64,000 bases of DNA from Kineococcus mangrovi (GTDB lineage Bacteria; Actinomycetota; Actinomycetes; Actinomycetales; Kineococcaceae), in the NCBI RefSeq assembly GCF_041320705.1, contig NZ_JBGGTQ010000006.1, forward strand, positions 62,001 through 126,000. The letters run 5' to 3'. Both the position numbers and the translations under genes were made by a program. A model generated the notes under the pieces. It ran no database searches and was not told where the DNA came from. It was given only the letters and a program-made list of their open reading frames with translations. Positions 41,691-51,313 of the stretch are shown here, one piece after another (the first letter of the stretch is position 1; every line of letters starts with the position of its first letter).

Positions 41691-42353
41691 TCAGGCGGGT
41701 GCGACCCCGGTCAGGGTGGGGACGCGGACGGTGCCGAGGATGCGCTCGAGCGCGGCCTCGACGTCCTCGCGCCACGACAGCGCGTTCTTCAGCTCCAGCC
41801 GCAGCCGCGGGAACCGGTGGTGGGGCCGGACGACGGTGAAACCGACCGACTCCAGCAGGTGCGCGGGCAGGACGCACGCAGCGCCGTGGTCGTGGGCGTT
41901 CTCCGCGCTGCCGTCCCCGCCCACCGCGGCCGGGCCCCCGCCGAACGCCTCGACGGCCTTCACCCCGCGCTGGGTGAGGTCCTTCGCGGCGCCCTGCAGC
42001 AGCATCCGGGCCAGCCCCTCGCCGCGGTGGGCCGGTTCGATCCACCCCGTCGTCAGCAGGACCGCGTCGCCGCTGACGGGGGACGTCGGGAACCGGCTCT
42101 GCTGCGGGACGTAGACGGGGGGCGCGTACATGACGAAGCCCACCGGCTGGTCGTCCACGTGGACGAGGCGCCCGCAGGGGCCCCACTGCAGGAGGACCGT
42201 GGAGATCCACGCCTCCTTCTCGAAGTCCGGGTACCCGGCCTCCGCCGCGCGCGTCGCGGCGGCCTCGTCGAGTTCCCAGAAGACGCACTGCCGCGAGGGT
42301 TTGGGCAGGTCGGCGACGGTGTCGAGCGTCAGCGGGGCCATGCGTCGTGCCAC
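41691..42353 (-). CDS. GNAT family acetyltransferase
   Basis: The protein has about 220 residues. The opening PLTLDTVADLPKPSRQCVFWEL is followed by the GNAT core: GFVMYAPPVYVP, LLTTGWIEPAHRGEGLARMLLQGAAKDL (motif A with R/Q-x-x-G-x-G/A form) and a C-terminal LESVGFTVVRPHHRFPRLRLEL. It transfers an acyl group from acyl-CoA to an unknown amine. GTG 42353 is chosen because GGGAGG lies nine bases upstream; ATG 42341 is close behind. Confidence 0.8.
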   Translation of the reverse strand: MARRMAPLTLDTVADLPKPSRQCVFWELDEAAATRAAEAGYPDFEKEAWISTVLLQWGPCGRLVHVDDQPVGFVMYAPPVYVPQQSRFPTSPVSGDAVLLTTGWIEPAHRGEGLARMLLQGAAKDLTQRGVKAVEAFGGGPAAVGGDGSAENAHDHGAACVLPAHLLESVGFTVVRPHHRFPRLRLELKNALSWREDVEAALERILGTVRVPTLTGVAPA

Positions 42354-42522
42354 CGGGGCGGCCTCCCGTTCCGTGCTCGACACGCCGTGTTCGTCCCGTC
42401 CGTGCAGGGCTCTCACGCCGTGCCGGTGCGTGGTCAGCAGTCTAGGTGGCAGTCTCGGGGTGAGCTCCGCACCCGGAGCGAGGATCTCACCGTGAGGTCC
42501 CACTGCGCCCGAGGAGGCCGCC

Positions 42523-43917
42523 ATGAGTCAGCACCCGCCGTCCACGAGTCCCGGTGACGCGCCCGTCGCGTCCGCCGCGGCCCGGGCCGGCGCCGTTGCT
42601 GCCTCCCCCTCCGTGCCCGGGCGAGGCGGTCGGCGCCTCGACCGCTGGGTCGGCACCTACGCCCAGCGGACCGCCTCCATGACCGCCTCGGAGATCCGCG
42701 CCCTGTTCGCCGTGGCGAACCGTCCCGAGGTCGTCTCCCTGGCCGGCGGGATGCCCTACCTGCCCGCCCTCCCGCTCGACGCGATCGCCGAGCTCAGCGC
42801 CCGCGTCGTCGCCGAGAAGGGGGCCCAGGCGTTGCAGTACGGCTCCGGCCAGGGCGAGGAGCGGCTGCGCGAGCAGATCGTCGAGGTCGTGCGCCCCCAG
42901 GGCATCGCCGCTCACCCCGACGACGTCGTCGTCACCACCGGGTCCCAGCAGGCCCTCGACCTCGTCTCGCGGATCTTCCTCGACCCCGGTGACGTCGTGC
43001 TCGCCGAGGCGCCCAGCTACGTGGGGGCGCTCGGCGTCTTCCGCAGCTACCAGGCGCAGGTGGAGCACGTCCCCCTCGACCACGACGGTCTGCAGCCCGC
43101 GGCGCTGGAGGAGGCGCTGGTGCGGCTGCGCGCCCAGGGGCGCCGGGTGAAGTTCCTCTACACCGTCCCGAACCACCACAACCCCGCCGGGGTCACGCTG
43201 TCGCTGGAGCGGCGCCACCAGGTCCTCGACGTCGCGCGCCGCCACGACCTGCTCGTCCTGGAGGACGACCCCTACGCGCTGCTGGGGTTCGACGGGGACC
43301 CGCTGCCGGCCCTGCGGTCGATGGACGCCGAGCGCGTCGTCCACCTCGGCAGCTTCTCCAAGACGTTCGCACCGGGCTACCGCGTCGGCTGGGCCGTCGC
43401 CCCGCACGCCGTGCGGGACAAGCTCGTCCTCGCCTCGGAGTCGGCGATCCTGTGCCCGACGTCGTTCGGGCAGTTCGCGATCGCGGAGTACCTCGCGACC
43501 TGCGACTGGCAGGGCCAGGTCAAGGTCTTCCGCGAGCTGTACCGGGAGCGGCGGGACGCGATGCTCACCGCCCTCGCGACGCACCTACCGCAGGCGACGT
43601 GGACCCGGCCCGCGGGCGGGTTCTACGTGTGGCTGACCCTGCCCGCCGGTCTGGACGCCAAGGCGATGCTGCCGCGCGCGGTGACGGGCCGCGTCGCTTA
43701 CGTCCCCGGCGGGGCCTTCTACGCCGACGGGACGGGCGGGCACTCCCTGCGGCTGTCCTACTGCTTCCCGACGGCCGAGCGCATCACCGAGGGCGTCCGG
43801 CGGCTGGCCGGCGTCGTCCACGACGAGCTGGACGTCCAGCAGCTCTTCGGCTCCCCCGGGGGCCGGGAGCCCCACCGGGAGCAGGGCGTCGTCAACCCCG
43901 GACCGGAGCTGGCGTGA
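42523..43917 (+). CDS. PLP-dependent aminotransferase (class I/II, LysN-like)
   Basis: The 464-residue fold-type I enzyme carries the PLP lysine in HLGSFSKTFAPGYRVGW (about residue 285), NPAGVTLS for substrate/cofactor contact, EDDPYALLGF, and the C-terminal arginine in HSLRLSYCF. An N-terminal extension of about 45 residues precedes the fold. It resembles 2-aminoadipate-type or MocR-like aminotransferases; the substrate is not fixed. The stop overlaps the D-Ala ligase-like start, so the two are coupled. Confidence 0.88.
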   Translation: MSQHPPSTSPGDAPVASAAARAGAVAASPSVPGRGGRRLDRWVGTYAQRTASMTASEIRALFAVANRPEVVSLAGGMPYLPALPLDAIAELSARVVAEKGAQALQYGSGQGEERLREQIVEVVRPQGIAAHPDDVVVTTGSQQALDLVSRIFLDPGDVVLAEAPSYVGALGVFRSYQAQVEHVPLDHDGLQPAALEEALVRLRAQGRRVKFLYTVPNHHNPAGVTLSLERRHQVLDVARRHDLLVLEDDPYALLGFDGDPLPALRSMDAERVVHLGSFSKTFAPGYRVGWAVAPHAVRDKLVLASESAILCPTSFGQFAIAEYLATCDWQGQVKVFRELYRERRDAMLTALATHLPQATWTRPAGGFYVWLTLPAGLDAKAMLPRAVTGRVAYVPGGAFYADGTGGHSLRLSYCFPTAERITEGVRRLAGVVHDELDVQQLFGSPGGREPHREQGVVNPGPELA

Positions 43918-44888
43918 GCGGCGGTCCGGTCGGCGCGGAGGGTCCGCGGGTGACGGTCCTGGCCGGGGGCCTGTCGCACGAACGGGACGTGTCCCTGCGC
44001 TCGGGGCGGCGGGTGGCCGAGGCCCTGCGCGACGCCGGTTGCGAGGTGAGCGTCCTGGACGCCGACGCCCACCTCCTGCCGCGGCTGAGGGACGACCGGC
44101 CCGACGTCGTCTGGCCGGTGCTGCACGGCGCGATCGGGGAGGACGGGGCGTTGCGCGACGTGCTGGAGCTGCTGGCGCTGCCCTTCGTGGGGTCACGGGC
44201 GGCCGCCTGCCGGCTCGCGTGGAACAAGCCCATCGCCCAGTCGATCGTCGCCGCCGCGGGCCTGCGGGTGCCCGCGTCGATCGCGCTGGCCCAGGCCACG
44301 TTCCGCGACCTGGGGGCCCAGCCGGTCCTGGCCGCGGCCGCCGACTGGGCGGGCTTCCCGCTCGTCGTGAAGCCCAGCCGGGGCGGTTCGGCGCTCGGGG
44401 TGGCCGTCGTCGGGGACGTCCGCGACCTCGCCCGCGCGGTGGTCGACGCCTTCGCCTACGGCGACACCGCTCTCGTCCAGGAGCACGTCCCCGGCACGGA
44501 GGTGGCCGTCTCCGTCGTCGAGGCGTCCGGGGAGGTGCTGGCCATGCCGGCGGTGGAGATCGTCGCCGACGGCGGCTCGTACGACTACGCGGCCCGGTAC
44601 ACCGCGGGCTCGACCGAGTTCTTCGCACCCGCCCGGCTGAGCCCGGACGTCACCGCCCGGCTCGCCGACGCCGCCCTGACCGCTCACGCGGCGCTGGGTC
44701 TGCGGCACCTGTCCCGCGTCGACTTCATCGTCACCGACGCGGGCGAACCCGTCTTCCTCGAAGCGAACGCCGCGCCGGGGATGACCGAGACGTCGCTCCT
44801 GCCGCAGGCCGTCGAGGCCGCGGGGCGCGGCCTCGACGCCCTCTACCGGGGGATCGTCGAGTCCGCGCTCCCGTCACGGGTGCCCTGA
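43914..44888 (+). CDS. D-alanine-D-alanine ligase-like ATP-grasp enzyme
   Basis: The 324-residue protein has the Ddl order: VTVLAGGLSHERDVSLRSG (N-terminal), VVWPVLHGAIGEDGALRDVLELL, LPFVGSRAAACRLAWNKP (ATP-grasp start), PLVVKPSRGGSALGV (nucleotide-binding Lys) and the metal-binding end DFIVTDAGEPVFLEANAAPGMTETS. It ligates D-amino acids for peptidoglycan precursors. It may be a second, paralogous ligase rather than the housekeeping one. It ends four bases before the convergent parB stop. Confidence 0.9.
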   Translation: MSGGPVGAEGPRVTVLAGGLSHERDVSLRSGRRVAEALRDAGCEVSVLDADAHLLPRLRDDRPDVVWPVLHGAIGEDGALRDVLELLALPFVGSRAAACRLAWNKPIAQSIVAAAGLRVPASIALAQATFRDLGAQPVLAAAADWAGFPLVVKPSRGGSALGVAVVGDVRDLARAVVDAFAYGDTALVQEHVPGTEVAVSVVEASGEVLAMPAVEIVADGGSYDYAARYTAGSTEFFAPARLSPDVTARLADAALTAHAALGLRHLSRVDFIVTDAGEPVFLEANAAPGMTETSLLPQAVEAAGRGLDALYRGIVESALPSRVP

Positions 44889-44892
44889 CGCG

Positions 44893-46107
44893 TCAGTTCT
44901 GGCTGCCCAGCAGTCGCAGGATGCGGTCCAGGTCCTCGACCCCGGCGAAGTCGACCGTCAGCCGGCCCCGGGTGCGGCCCATGCTGATCCGCACCCGGGT
45001 GTCGAGGCGGTCGGCGAGCACCGTGGCCCGGCTGTCGAGCTCGGGCTGCGGCTCGGCGGGGTTGCGGCGGCGCGGAACGGTGTCCGCGTCACCGAGGGCG
45101 ATCATCTCCTCGACCGCGCGCACCGACAACCCCTCGGCGACGACCCGCTGCGCGAGACGCTCCATGGCGGCGCCGTCCTCCAACGACAGCAGGGCGCGGG
45201 CGTGCCCGGCGCTGAGCACGCCGGCGGCGACGCGGCGCTGCACGAGCGGCGGCAGCTTCATGAGCCGCAGCGTGTTGCTGATCTGCGGACGGGAACGGCC
45301 GATGCGGGAGGCGAGTTCCTCGTGGGTGCAGCCGAAGTCGTCCAGGAGCTGCTGGTAGGCGGCCGCCTCCTCGAGCGGGTTCAGCTGGCTGCGGTGCAGG
45401 TTCTCCAGCAGCGCGTCCCGCAGCAGGTCGTTGTCGGCCGTCTCGCGCACGATCGCGGGGATCGTGTCGAAGCCCGCCTCCACGGTCGCCCGCCACCGGC
45501 GCTCACCCATGACGAGCTCGTAGCGCGGCGCCCCGTCCTCGGCCGCCGCCACCGGGCGCACGACGATCGGCTGGAGGACACCGATCTCCCGGATCGAGTG
45601 GACGAGCTCGGCCAGGTCGTCCTCGTCGAAGACCGTCCGGGGCTGACGGGGGTTCGGCGTGATGGCGTCGACCGGGACCTCGGCGAAGCGAGCGCCGGGG
45701 ACCTCGAGGAGACCGTCGGACGCCTGCGCCTCCGCCTCGGCCGGTGCGTCGTCGGCCGGCGCACCGTCCGTCGGGTCCGTCTGCTCGAAGGCGGCTTCGT
45801 CGACCGCTTCACCGCGCTCGTCCTGCTCCGGGTCGTCGGTCGTCGTGACCACCGCCAGGTCGCCGACACGCTCCTCGTGAGCTGCCGCGTCGTCGACGGC
45901 GCTGTCCTGCGCCGGTTCCGGTGCGACCTCCGGCTCGGGGGCGGGACGCTGGTCGAAGAAGAGGTCGACGGGACGTGCCGCCGGACGCATGGCGGGCGGC
46001 ACCGAGGACCCCGCCACACCAGGCCGGTTCGCCGTGGTGGTCGTCGACCCACCGCTGGGGATCAGGGCCCCGAGACCACGTCCGAGACCACGCCGCTTGT
46101 CGCTCAC
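44893..46107 (-). CDS. parB: chromosome-partitioning protein ParB
   Basis: The 404-residue protein has an N-terminal [14 protein letters not shown] box and a disordered acidic linker (about 25-145). The ParB/Srx CTPase domain follows (about 148-245) with [18 protein letters not shown] and [14 protein letters not shown], then a helix-turn-helix domain (about 250-330, [20 protein letters not shown]) and a C-terminal dimerisation domain. It binds parS and spreads as a CTP clamp. GTG 46107 follows AGGAGGG and overlaps the parA stop by four bases. Confidence 0.97.
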   Translation of the reverse strand: MSDKRRGLGRGLGALIPSGGSTTTTANRPGVAGSSVPPAMRPAARPVDLFFDQRPAPEPEVAPEPAQDSAVDDAAAHEERVGDLAVVTTTDDPEQDERGEAVDEAAFEQTDPTDGAPADDAPAEAEAQASDGLLEVPGARFAEVPVDAITPNPRQPRTVFDEDDLAELVHSIREIGVLQPIVVRPVAAAEDGAPRYELVMGERRWRATVEAGFDTIPAIVRETADNDLLRDALLENLHRSQLNPLEEAAAYQQLLDDFGCTHEELASRIGRSRPQISNTLRLMKLPPLVQRRVAAGVLSAGHARALLSLEDGAAMERLAQRVVAEGLSVRAVEEMIALGDADTVPRRRNPAEPQPELDSRATVLADRLDTRVRISMGRTRGRLTVDFAGVEDLDRILRLLGSQN

Positions 46108-47441
46108 GCTCCACCCTCCTTCGACGCGCTCCCGCGCCGTGTCGCCAAACCGTCCGTCCACCGTGCCCACGGGTCGGCCGCCGCCGGGGCCGAACCCGTG
46201 TCAGCATCCCCCTCGGGTGCCTCCACCTCGTGCACGCCACGCTGGGCCATCTCGCGCGCGGCCTCCAGGTAGGCCAGGGCGCCGGAGGACAGGGGGTCGT
46301 ACGCCATGACCGTCTGGCCGTGACTGGGAGCCTCCGAGATGCGCACCGACCGCGGCACGAGCGAACGCAGCACCTGGTCACCGAAGTGGTGACGCACCTC
46401 GTCGACGACCTGCGCCGCGAGCCTCGTCCGCCCGTCGTACATGGTCAGCAGGATCGTCGTGACCGCGAGGTCCGGGTTCAGGTGCTCCTGGATGAGCTCG
46501 ATGTTCGACAGCAACTGGCTGAGCCCTTCGAGCGCGTAGTACTCGCACTGGATGGGGATGAGGACTTCCGGCGCGGCCACGAAGGCGTTGATGGTCAGCA
46601 GACCCAGGCTGGGCGGGCAGTCGACAAGGACGTAGTCCACCCGGCGCTCCCCCGCCTGCTTGAGCCCCTTGAAGTACTTCGCCACCGCCCGCTGCAGTCG
46701 CGACTCGCGCGCGACCATCGAGACGAGCTCGATCTCCGCACCGGCGAGGTCGACCGTCGCGGGAGCGCACCACAGGTCCGGCGCCTCCTCGCACCTCTGA
46801 ACGACGTCCTCGAGGGGCTTGCCCTCGACGAGCACCTCGTACATGCCGGGGACACCGGAGTGGTGGTCGATACCGAGCGCGGTGGACGCGTTGCCCTGTG
46901 GGTCGAGGTCGAGCACGAGGACCTTCAGGCCCGCCGCCGACAAGGCCGAAGCCAGGTTGACCGCGGTCGTGGTCTTCCCCACGCCACCCTTCTGGTTGGC
47001 GATCGTCATGATGCGCGTCTCAGTGGGACGGGGGAACCGCTCTGGCGTCCGGGGGGTGGATGTTTCACGTGGAACAGGGGGAGCCACCGCCTCCTCGTCC
47101 GGTTCTTCGTCCGGGAATGCCGCAGGGGTCTCGTCGGCCGGTGCGCGCAACTCGACCACGGGGGCCAGTGGCTGCTCGATGCGGTCGGTCTCGGGCTCAT
47201 CGACCGTCACCGCCTCGTCCGCCACGGAAGGTGTTTCACGTGGAACGACGACGGAATGCTCGACCGAGGCGACGGCGGGGTCCGGTGTTTCACGTGGAAC
47301 ATCGATGACCTCTGCACTTGCCGAGGCAACGTGTTCGTCTGTTTCACGTGAAACGCCGCGGGGCGCGGGGACGGGGAACCACCCCAGCGCACTGCTCGAC
47401 GCCACCGCGGTGTTGCGGCCGAACCATCCGAGCTGATTCAC
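46104..47441 (-). CDS. parA: chromosome-partitioning ATPase ParA
   Basis: The 445-residue protein has an N-terminal acidic, low-complexity extension of about 140 residues. The ParA ATPase follows: [21 protein letters not shown] (deviant Walker A), [25 protein letters not shown] and [16 protein letters not shown]. It drives segregation of ParB-parS complexes over the nucleoid. GTG 47441 is chosen for the strong AAGGAGG seven bases upstream. Four parS sites lie inside the coding sequence of the extension, each encoding PRET or SRET. Confidence 0.95.
   Translation of the reverse strand: MNQLGWFGRNTAVASSSALGWFPVPAPRGVSRETDEHVASASAEVIDVPRETPDPAVASVEHSVVVPRETPSVADEAVTVDEPETDRIEQPLAPVVELRAPADETPAAFPDEEPDEEAVAPPVPRETSTPRTPERFPRPTETRIMTIANQKGGVGKTTTAVNLASALSAAGLKVLVLDLDPQGNASTALGIDHHSGVPGMYEVLVEGKPLEDVVQRCEEAPDLWCAPATVDLAGAEIELVSMVARESRLQRAVAKYFKGLKQAGERRVDYVLVDCPPSLGLLTINAFVAAPEVLIPIQCEYYALEGLSQLLSNIELIQEHLNPDLAVTTILLTMYDGRTRLAAQVVDEVRHHFGDQVLRSLVPRSVRISEAPSHGQTVMAYDPLSSGALAYLEAAREMAQRGVHEVEAPEGDADTGSAPAAADPWARWTDGLATRRGSASKEGGA
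47061..47076. other. parS: parS site within parA
   Basis: TGTTTCACGTGGAACA, exact match to the canonical ParB-binding consensus. On the minus strand it encodes PRET in ParA's N-terminal extension. Confidence 0.95.
47232..47247. other. parS: parS site within parA
   Basis: TGTTTCACGTGGAACG, one end base from the consensus. Confidence 0.92.
47286..47301. other. parS: parS site within parA
   Basis: TGTTTCACGTGGAACA, exact consensus, 54 bases from its neighbour. Confidence 0.95.
47340..47355. other. parS: parS site within parA
   Basis: TGTTTCACGTGAAACG; the core GTTTCACGTGAAAC is a perfect palindrome. It encodes SRET in ParA. Confidence 0.92.
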
Positions 47442-47461
47442 GCTCTGCTCCTCCTTGTGGT

Positions 47462-48235
47462 TCATCGTCGTTGGCTCCACGGGCCGCGGCGCTTGGGGGT
47501 TGCCGACCCCGGGGACGGCAAGCTGCGCAGGGGCCCGTGACCTCGGGCGACGCGCACGACAGTCGTTCCGGACTCGGCGTCCGGCCCGACCTGCACGATC
47601 TCCGGCTCCGAGGTCACGCCCAGCTGTCGCAGCACGTCGGCCGCGGCGGCGATCTCCTCCGGCGCGCTCCGGCCCTTGATGGCCACGAGGTGGCCGCCGG
47701 TGACCACCAACGGCAAGGCCCAGCCGTAGAGGGTCGCCAGGGGCGCCACGGCACGTGCGGTGACGACGGAGGCGGAGAACTCCCCTCGCACATCCTCGGC
47801 GCGTCCACGGGCGACGGCGACCTGGTCCCGCAGGTCCAGCTCTGCGACGGCCTCACGGAGGAAGGCGTAGCGACGCTCCAGGGGCTCGACGAGACGCACC
47901 TGCACGTCGGGACGCGCCAGGGCGAGCGGAATGCCCGGCAGCCCCGCTCCGGAGCCGATGTCCAGGACGGACGCGCCCTCGTCGACGACGTCACCCAGGT
48001 AGGCGCAGTTCAGCAGGTGCCGGTCCCACAGCCGGGGGACCTCCCGGGGGCCGATGAGCCCCCGCTCCACGCCGGCGGTCGCGAGCAGATCGCGGTAGGT
48101 CGCGGCGCGCCCGACGCGGTCACCGAAGACGCGATCGATCTCGGACTGGAGGGTCTCGTCAACGACCCCGGAAACGACGGAGGGCGGTGGTGTTCCACGT
48201 GGAACACCACCGCCCTGGGGCAGATCATCCGACAC
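47462..48235 (-). CDS. rsmG: 16S rRNA (guanine527-N7)-methyltransferase
   Basis: The 257-residue protein has the GidB/RsmG core: LWDRHLLNCAYLGD, the SAM-binding DIGSGAGLPGIPLA (about 92-105), VRLVEPLERRYAFL and VTARAVAPL. It methylates G527 of 16S rRNA. A consensus parS site lies inside its N-terminal codons (encoding PRGT), which is outside the enzyme fold. It precedes parA by 20 bases and is probably co-transcribed with it. Confidence 0.95.
   Translation of the reverse strand: MSDDLPQGGGVPRGTPPPSVVSGVVDETLQSEIDRVFGDRVGRAATYRDLLATAGVERGLIGPREVPRLWDRHLLNCAYLGDVVDEGASVLDIGSGAGLPGIPLALARPDVQVRLVEPLERRYAFLREAVAELDLRDQVAVARGRAEDVRGEFSASVVTARAVAPLATLYGWALPLVVTGGHLVAIKGRSAPEEIAAAADVLRQLGVTSEPEIVQVGPDAESGTTVVRVARGHGPLRSLPSPGSATPKRRGPWSQRR
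48191..48206. other. parS: parS site within rsmG
   Basis: TGTTCCACGTGGAACA, a perfectly palindromic parS variant in the first codons of rsmG, about 840 bases from the parA cluster. Confidence 0.92.
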
Positions 48236-48270
48236 CCCGTCAGCCTATCGGCCGACGGAGGTCGGTCAGG

Positions 48271-48870
48271 TCACTCGCCGTTGCTCTGTGGATCCGCGGC
48301 TGCGGTCGGCAGGACGACGACGCGGCGGCGCGGCTCTTCGCCTTCGGACTCGCTGACGAAGCCCTTCGCCGCGACGGCGTCGTGGACGACCTTGCGCTCG
48401 AAGGCGGACATGGGGTCCAGCCGCTCCGCCGTCCCCGACGCCTGCACCCGCTCGACGACCTCGTGCGCCAGTCGGACGAGGGAGCTCCGCTTGGTGGAGC
48501 GGTGACCGGCCACGTCGAGCATGAGCCGGGTACGGTCGCCGGTCTGCGCCTGGACGGCGAGCCGGGTCAGCTCCTGGAGGGCTTCGAGCACCTCGCCCTC
48601 GGATCCGACCAGCCGCGAGAGCGCGGGAGTGCCGGCCTCGTCGGCAACGACGGCCACCGAGGCGCGGCCGTTCTCGATGTCGATGTCGATGTCCCCGTCG
48701 AGGTCGATGATGTCGAGCAGCTCCTCGAGGTAGTCGGCGGCGATGTCGCCCTCCTCCTCGAGTCGCGACTTCGTCGACCCCTTGCGCTGGGGCTCCTCGG
48801 TCGCCGTCGCGGGTGCCTCCGCGGTGGCGTCCACCGGGGTCTCCTCGACCGCGTCCGTCGTGTCGTTCAC
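48271..48870 (-). CDS. jag: Jag/KhpB-type RNA-binding protein
   Basis: The 199-residue protein has a disordered N-terminus (about 1-35), a KH domain (about 36-120, ADYLEELLDIIDLDGDI and LVGSEGEVLEALQELTRLAV) and a C-terminal R3H domain (about 125-190, SSLVRLAHEVVERV, SAFERKVVHDAVA). It binds RNA and is linked to cell-envelope and division control in Gram-positives. Its position between yidC and rsmG is conserved. Confidence 0.92.
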   Translation of the reverse strand: MNDTTDAVEETPVDATAEAPATATEEPQRKGSTKSRLEEEGDIAADYLEELLDIIDLDGDIDIDIENGRASVAVVADEAGTPALSRLVGSEGEVLEALQELTRLAVQAQTGDRTRLMLDVAGHRSTKRSSLVRLAHEVVERVQASGTAERLDPMSAFERKVVHDAVAAKGFVSESEGEEPRRRVVVLPTAAADPQSNGE

Positions 48871-48920
48871 ACGTCCTCCTGGCTGGTGTGGCGGTGGAGC
48901 TGGTCTGTCGGGGCGGGAGG

Positions 48921-49934
48921 TCAGCGGTTCGGGCCCTGGCTCGACCGCGAGCCCCCGGGCCGGCGCTGCTGACGGCTGTTGCCCCGCTTGGGCTGCTGAC
49001 GCTGCCGCCGGACGGGGGCGGCGGGCGTGGTGTGCTCGGCTCCGGTGGCCGTCTCGGGCTCACCGTCCTTGGTCAGGACCAGACCACGCCGGGCTGCGCG
49101 GCGAGCCTTGCGCTCCTGCAGCTCCTTCTCCGCCAGCGACCCCGGGTTGGGCATGCGGCGGATGACGAAGAACTGCTGGCCCATCGACCACACGTTGGTG
49201 GTGAGCCAGTACAGGAGGACACCGATCGGGAAGTTGACGCCGGAGACGGCGAAGATGATCGGCAGGATGTAGAGCATCAGCTTCTGCTGCTGTGCGAAGG
49301 GGTTGCCCTCCATCGACGCCGACGAGGTGTTCTTCGCCATCAGCTGCTTCTGCGTCACGAACTGCGACGCGGACATCAGGACGATCATCACCGCGGTGAG
49401 GATGATGGCGTTCCAGTTGCCACTGCCCCAGGACCTCATGAAGACGTCGGAGAGCTGGGCACCGAAGATCGTCGCCCTGTCGGCCTGCTGGACGAGCTCG
49501 AGGTTGAGCGCACCGACCGGCTTCTCCTGGGCGATGCCGTTCAGGGTGTGGAAGAGCGCGATGAAGATCGGCGACTGCAGGAGGATCGGCAGGCAGCTGG
49601 CCATCGGGTTCGTCCCCGACGACCGGTAGAGGGCCATCATCTCCTGTTGCATGGCCTGGCGGGAGGCGGGGTCGTTCTTGCCCTTGTACTTCTGCTGGAT
49701 CTTCCGCATCTCGGGCTGGATGACCTGCATCCCGCGCATCGCCTTGATCTGCTTGACGAAGAGCGGGATGAGCAGGATGCGGATGACGACCACGAGGCCG
49801 ACGATCGACAGCGACCAGGCGGCCCCGCCGGCCGGGTCGAACCCGATCGCGGTGAACAGGTCGTGGAAGCGCACCATGATCCACGCGACCACCCACTGGA
49901 TGGGATAGAGAAGGTCGTAGAAGAACTCGATCAT
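48921..49934 (-). CDS. yidC: membrane protein insertase YidC
   Basis: The 337-residue protein has a core of five transmembrane helices, including VVVIRILLIPLFVKQIKAMRGMQ with the conserved substrate-groove Arg, the cytoplasmic hairpin MQVIQPEMRKIQQKY, and FALFHTLNG-type helix 3 as FIALFHTLNGIAQ. The C-terminal tail is basic (KRGNSRQQRR), suited to ribosome contact. It inserts proteins into the membrane with or without Sec. The start is ATG 49934. Confidence 0.95.
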   Translation of the reverse strand: MIEFFYDLLYPIQWVVAWIMVRFHDLFTAIGFDPAGGAAWSLSIVGLVVVIRILLIPLFVKQIKAMRGMQVIQPEMRKIQQKYKGKNDPASRQAMQQEMMALYRSSGTNPMASCLPILLQSPIFIALFHTLNGIAQEKPVGALNLELVQQADRATIFGAQLSDVFMRSWGSGNWNAIILTAVMIVLMSASQFVTQKQLMAKNTSSASMEGNPFAQQQKLMLYILPIIFAVSGVNFPIGVLLYWLTTNVWSMGQQFFVIRRMPNPGSLAEKELQERKARRAARRGLVLTKDGEPETATGAEHTTPAAPVRRQRQQPKRGNSRQQRRPGGSRSSQGPNR

Positions 49935-49979
49935 GGGGCGGTTCGTCCTCTCACAGGGGTCGGGCTCACAGGGCTGACC

Positions 49980-50279
49980 TCAGGGCGCTGGCACCCGGGA
50001 GTGCCCCTTCGGCGGAACGGGGTCCACCCCACCAGGGTTCCACGGGTGGCAGCGGAGGAGTCGCCGGACGGTCAACCAGGTCCCGACGACGGCACCGCGC
50101 GTCCGCAGCGCCTCGACGGCGTACGCGGAGCACGAGGGGTAGAAGCGGCACGTCGGGCCCAGGACGGGGGAGACGAGCAGCTGGTAGGCGCGGACGAGCA
50201 GGACCAGCAGCAGCGCCGGCCAGCGCAGGGGGTGCCACCACGGACGGCCGGACGGGGGCCGCACCGCCGGCTCAGGCAC
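49980..50279 (-). CDS. yidD: membrane protein insertion efficiency factor YidD
   Basis: The 99-residue protein carries the YidD core [19 protein letters not shown], then [16 protein letters not shown] and [17 protein letters not shown], with the family's three conserved Cys. It works with YidC at the membrane. GTG 50279 overlaps the rnpA stop by eight bases, the usual tight rnpA-yidD linkage. Confidence 0.93.
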   Translation of the reverse strand: MPEPAVRPPSGRPWWHPLRWPALLLVLLVRAYQLLVSPVLGPTCRFYPSCSAYAVEALRTRGAVVGTWLTVRRLLRCHPWNPGGVDPVPPKGHSRVPAP

Positions 50280-50622
50280 CGGGGACCAGCCCCAGCCGCC
50301 GCAGCCCGCGGTCGACGTCGACGCCGAGCTCGGCCGAGGTGGCCTCGGCCGCGCCGGGCAGGGCGCGGACCACGAGCAGCCCGCCCTCGGCCGGTAACAA
50401 CCCCAGGCGCACCGCGGCGAGGTGGCGGAGCCGGCGTTGGGTGCGGTGCCGCTGCACCGACCCGCCGACGGCCTTGGACACGACGAAGCCCACCCGCGTG
50501 GGGTGGGCTCGGTCGGTCGACGCCCAGTGCAGGACCAGGCGCCTCGTGCCCGCACGCCGACCGTTCCGGAAGGCGACCGTGAAGTCGTCCCGGTGGCGAA
50601 GGCGGTGCTCCGCGGTCAGCAC
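50272..50622 (-). CDS. rnpA: ribonuclease P protein component
   Basis: The 116-residue basic protein opens [21 protein letters not shown] and carries the RNase P signature [21 protein letters not shown] (split as [15 protein letters not shown] and RTQRRLRH). It is the protein cofactor of the ribozyme that matures tRNA 5' ends. It overlaps yidD and follows rpmH by 19 bases. Confidence 0.95.
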   Translation of the reverse strand: MLTAEHRLRHRDDFTVAFRNGRRAGTRRLVLHWASTDRAHPTRVGFVVSKAVGGSVQRHRTQRRLRHLAAVRLGLLPAEGGLLVVRALPGAAEATSAELGVDVDRGLRRLGLVPGA

Positions 50623-50641
50623 GCGGGCGTGGGGATCGAGG

Positions 50642-50779
50642 TCAGGCGGCGATCTGCGCGCGGCCCTTGCTGCGGCGCGCGGAGAGGATCGCGCGGCCGG
50701 CGCGGGTGCGCATGCGCAGACGGAAACCGTGCACCTTGGCGCGGCGACGGTTGTTCGGCTGGAAGGTGCGCTTGCTCAC
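50642..50779 (-). CDS. rpmH: 50S ribosomal protein L34
   Basis: The 45-residue protein reads [20 protein letters not shown] then [18 protein letters not shown], unmistakable L34. The start is GTG 50779. It heads the leftward rpmH-rnpA-yidD-yidC-jag-rsmG-parA-parB array. Confidence 0.97.
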   Translation of the reverse strand: MSKRTFQPNNRRRAKVHGFRLRMRTRAGRAILSARRSKGRAQIAA

Positions 50780-51313
50780 GGCGGAACTCCTGGGACTCGT
50801 GCGGGCGGGCCCCGCCGGACGGCCGGGACCGCCCGCGCGAGGTGGTGGTCCTCGGAGCGGTCGGCTCGGCGATGCGGAGCACAATCCCCAGCAGAGTACG
50901 GCCGGTGACCCGACCCGGTCAAAGCGCGCAGGGACGGGGGTGCCGTGGGTCGGGCCCGGTCCGTCCACAGGGACCGCCGCTCGCCCGTGCGGGTGGTGGC
51001 CGGACGGTAGCGTCCCCCTCAGGTACGGCGGGCACGACCCGCCGGGACCGGGCCCCGACGGGAGGCCGGGACGCCACGACGGTGCTCCGGCCGTGCGGTG
51101 TCGTGCGGGCGTCCTGCGGAGGTCGACGAGGCGGACGGCACTTGAACGGGTGCCCTCCACGTTGTTACCGTCCCGCTCGACGTACCGACGCCCGCATCCG
51201 ATCGAGGTGCCTGCGACGGGCGGTTCGTCGCACCCCCGTCGTCCTCCACAGGTGTGGACAGGGGTGTGGACGAGTCCCGTCAGACGGATTCCGGTACGAC
51301 GGGAGAGGGCTCG
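50780..51313. other. oriC: rpmH-dnaA spacer, part of oriC
   Basis: The 534-base spacer without a gene contains DnaA-box-like sites CCGTCCACA at 50961-50969, TGTGGACAG at 51253-51261 and TGTGGACGA at 51265-51273. The last two lie 12 bases apart just upstream of dnaA. It must carry the rpmH and dnaA promoters, and DnaA binding near dnaA suggests autorepression. Confidence 0.7.
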
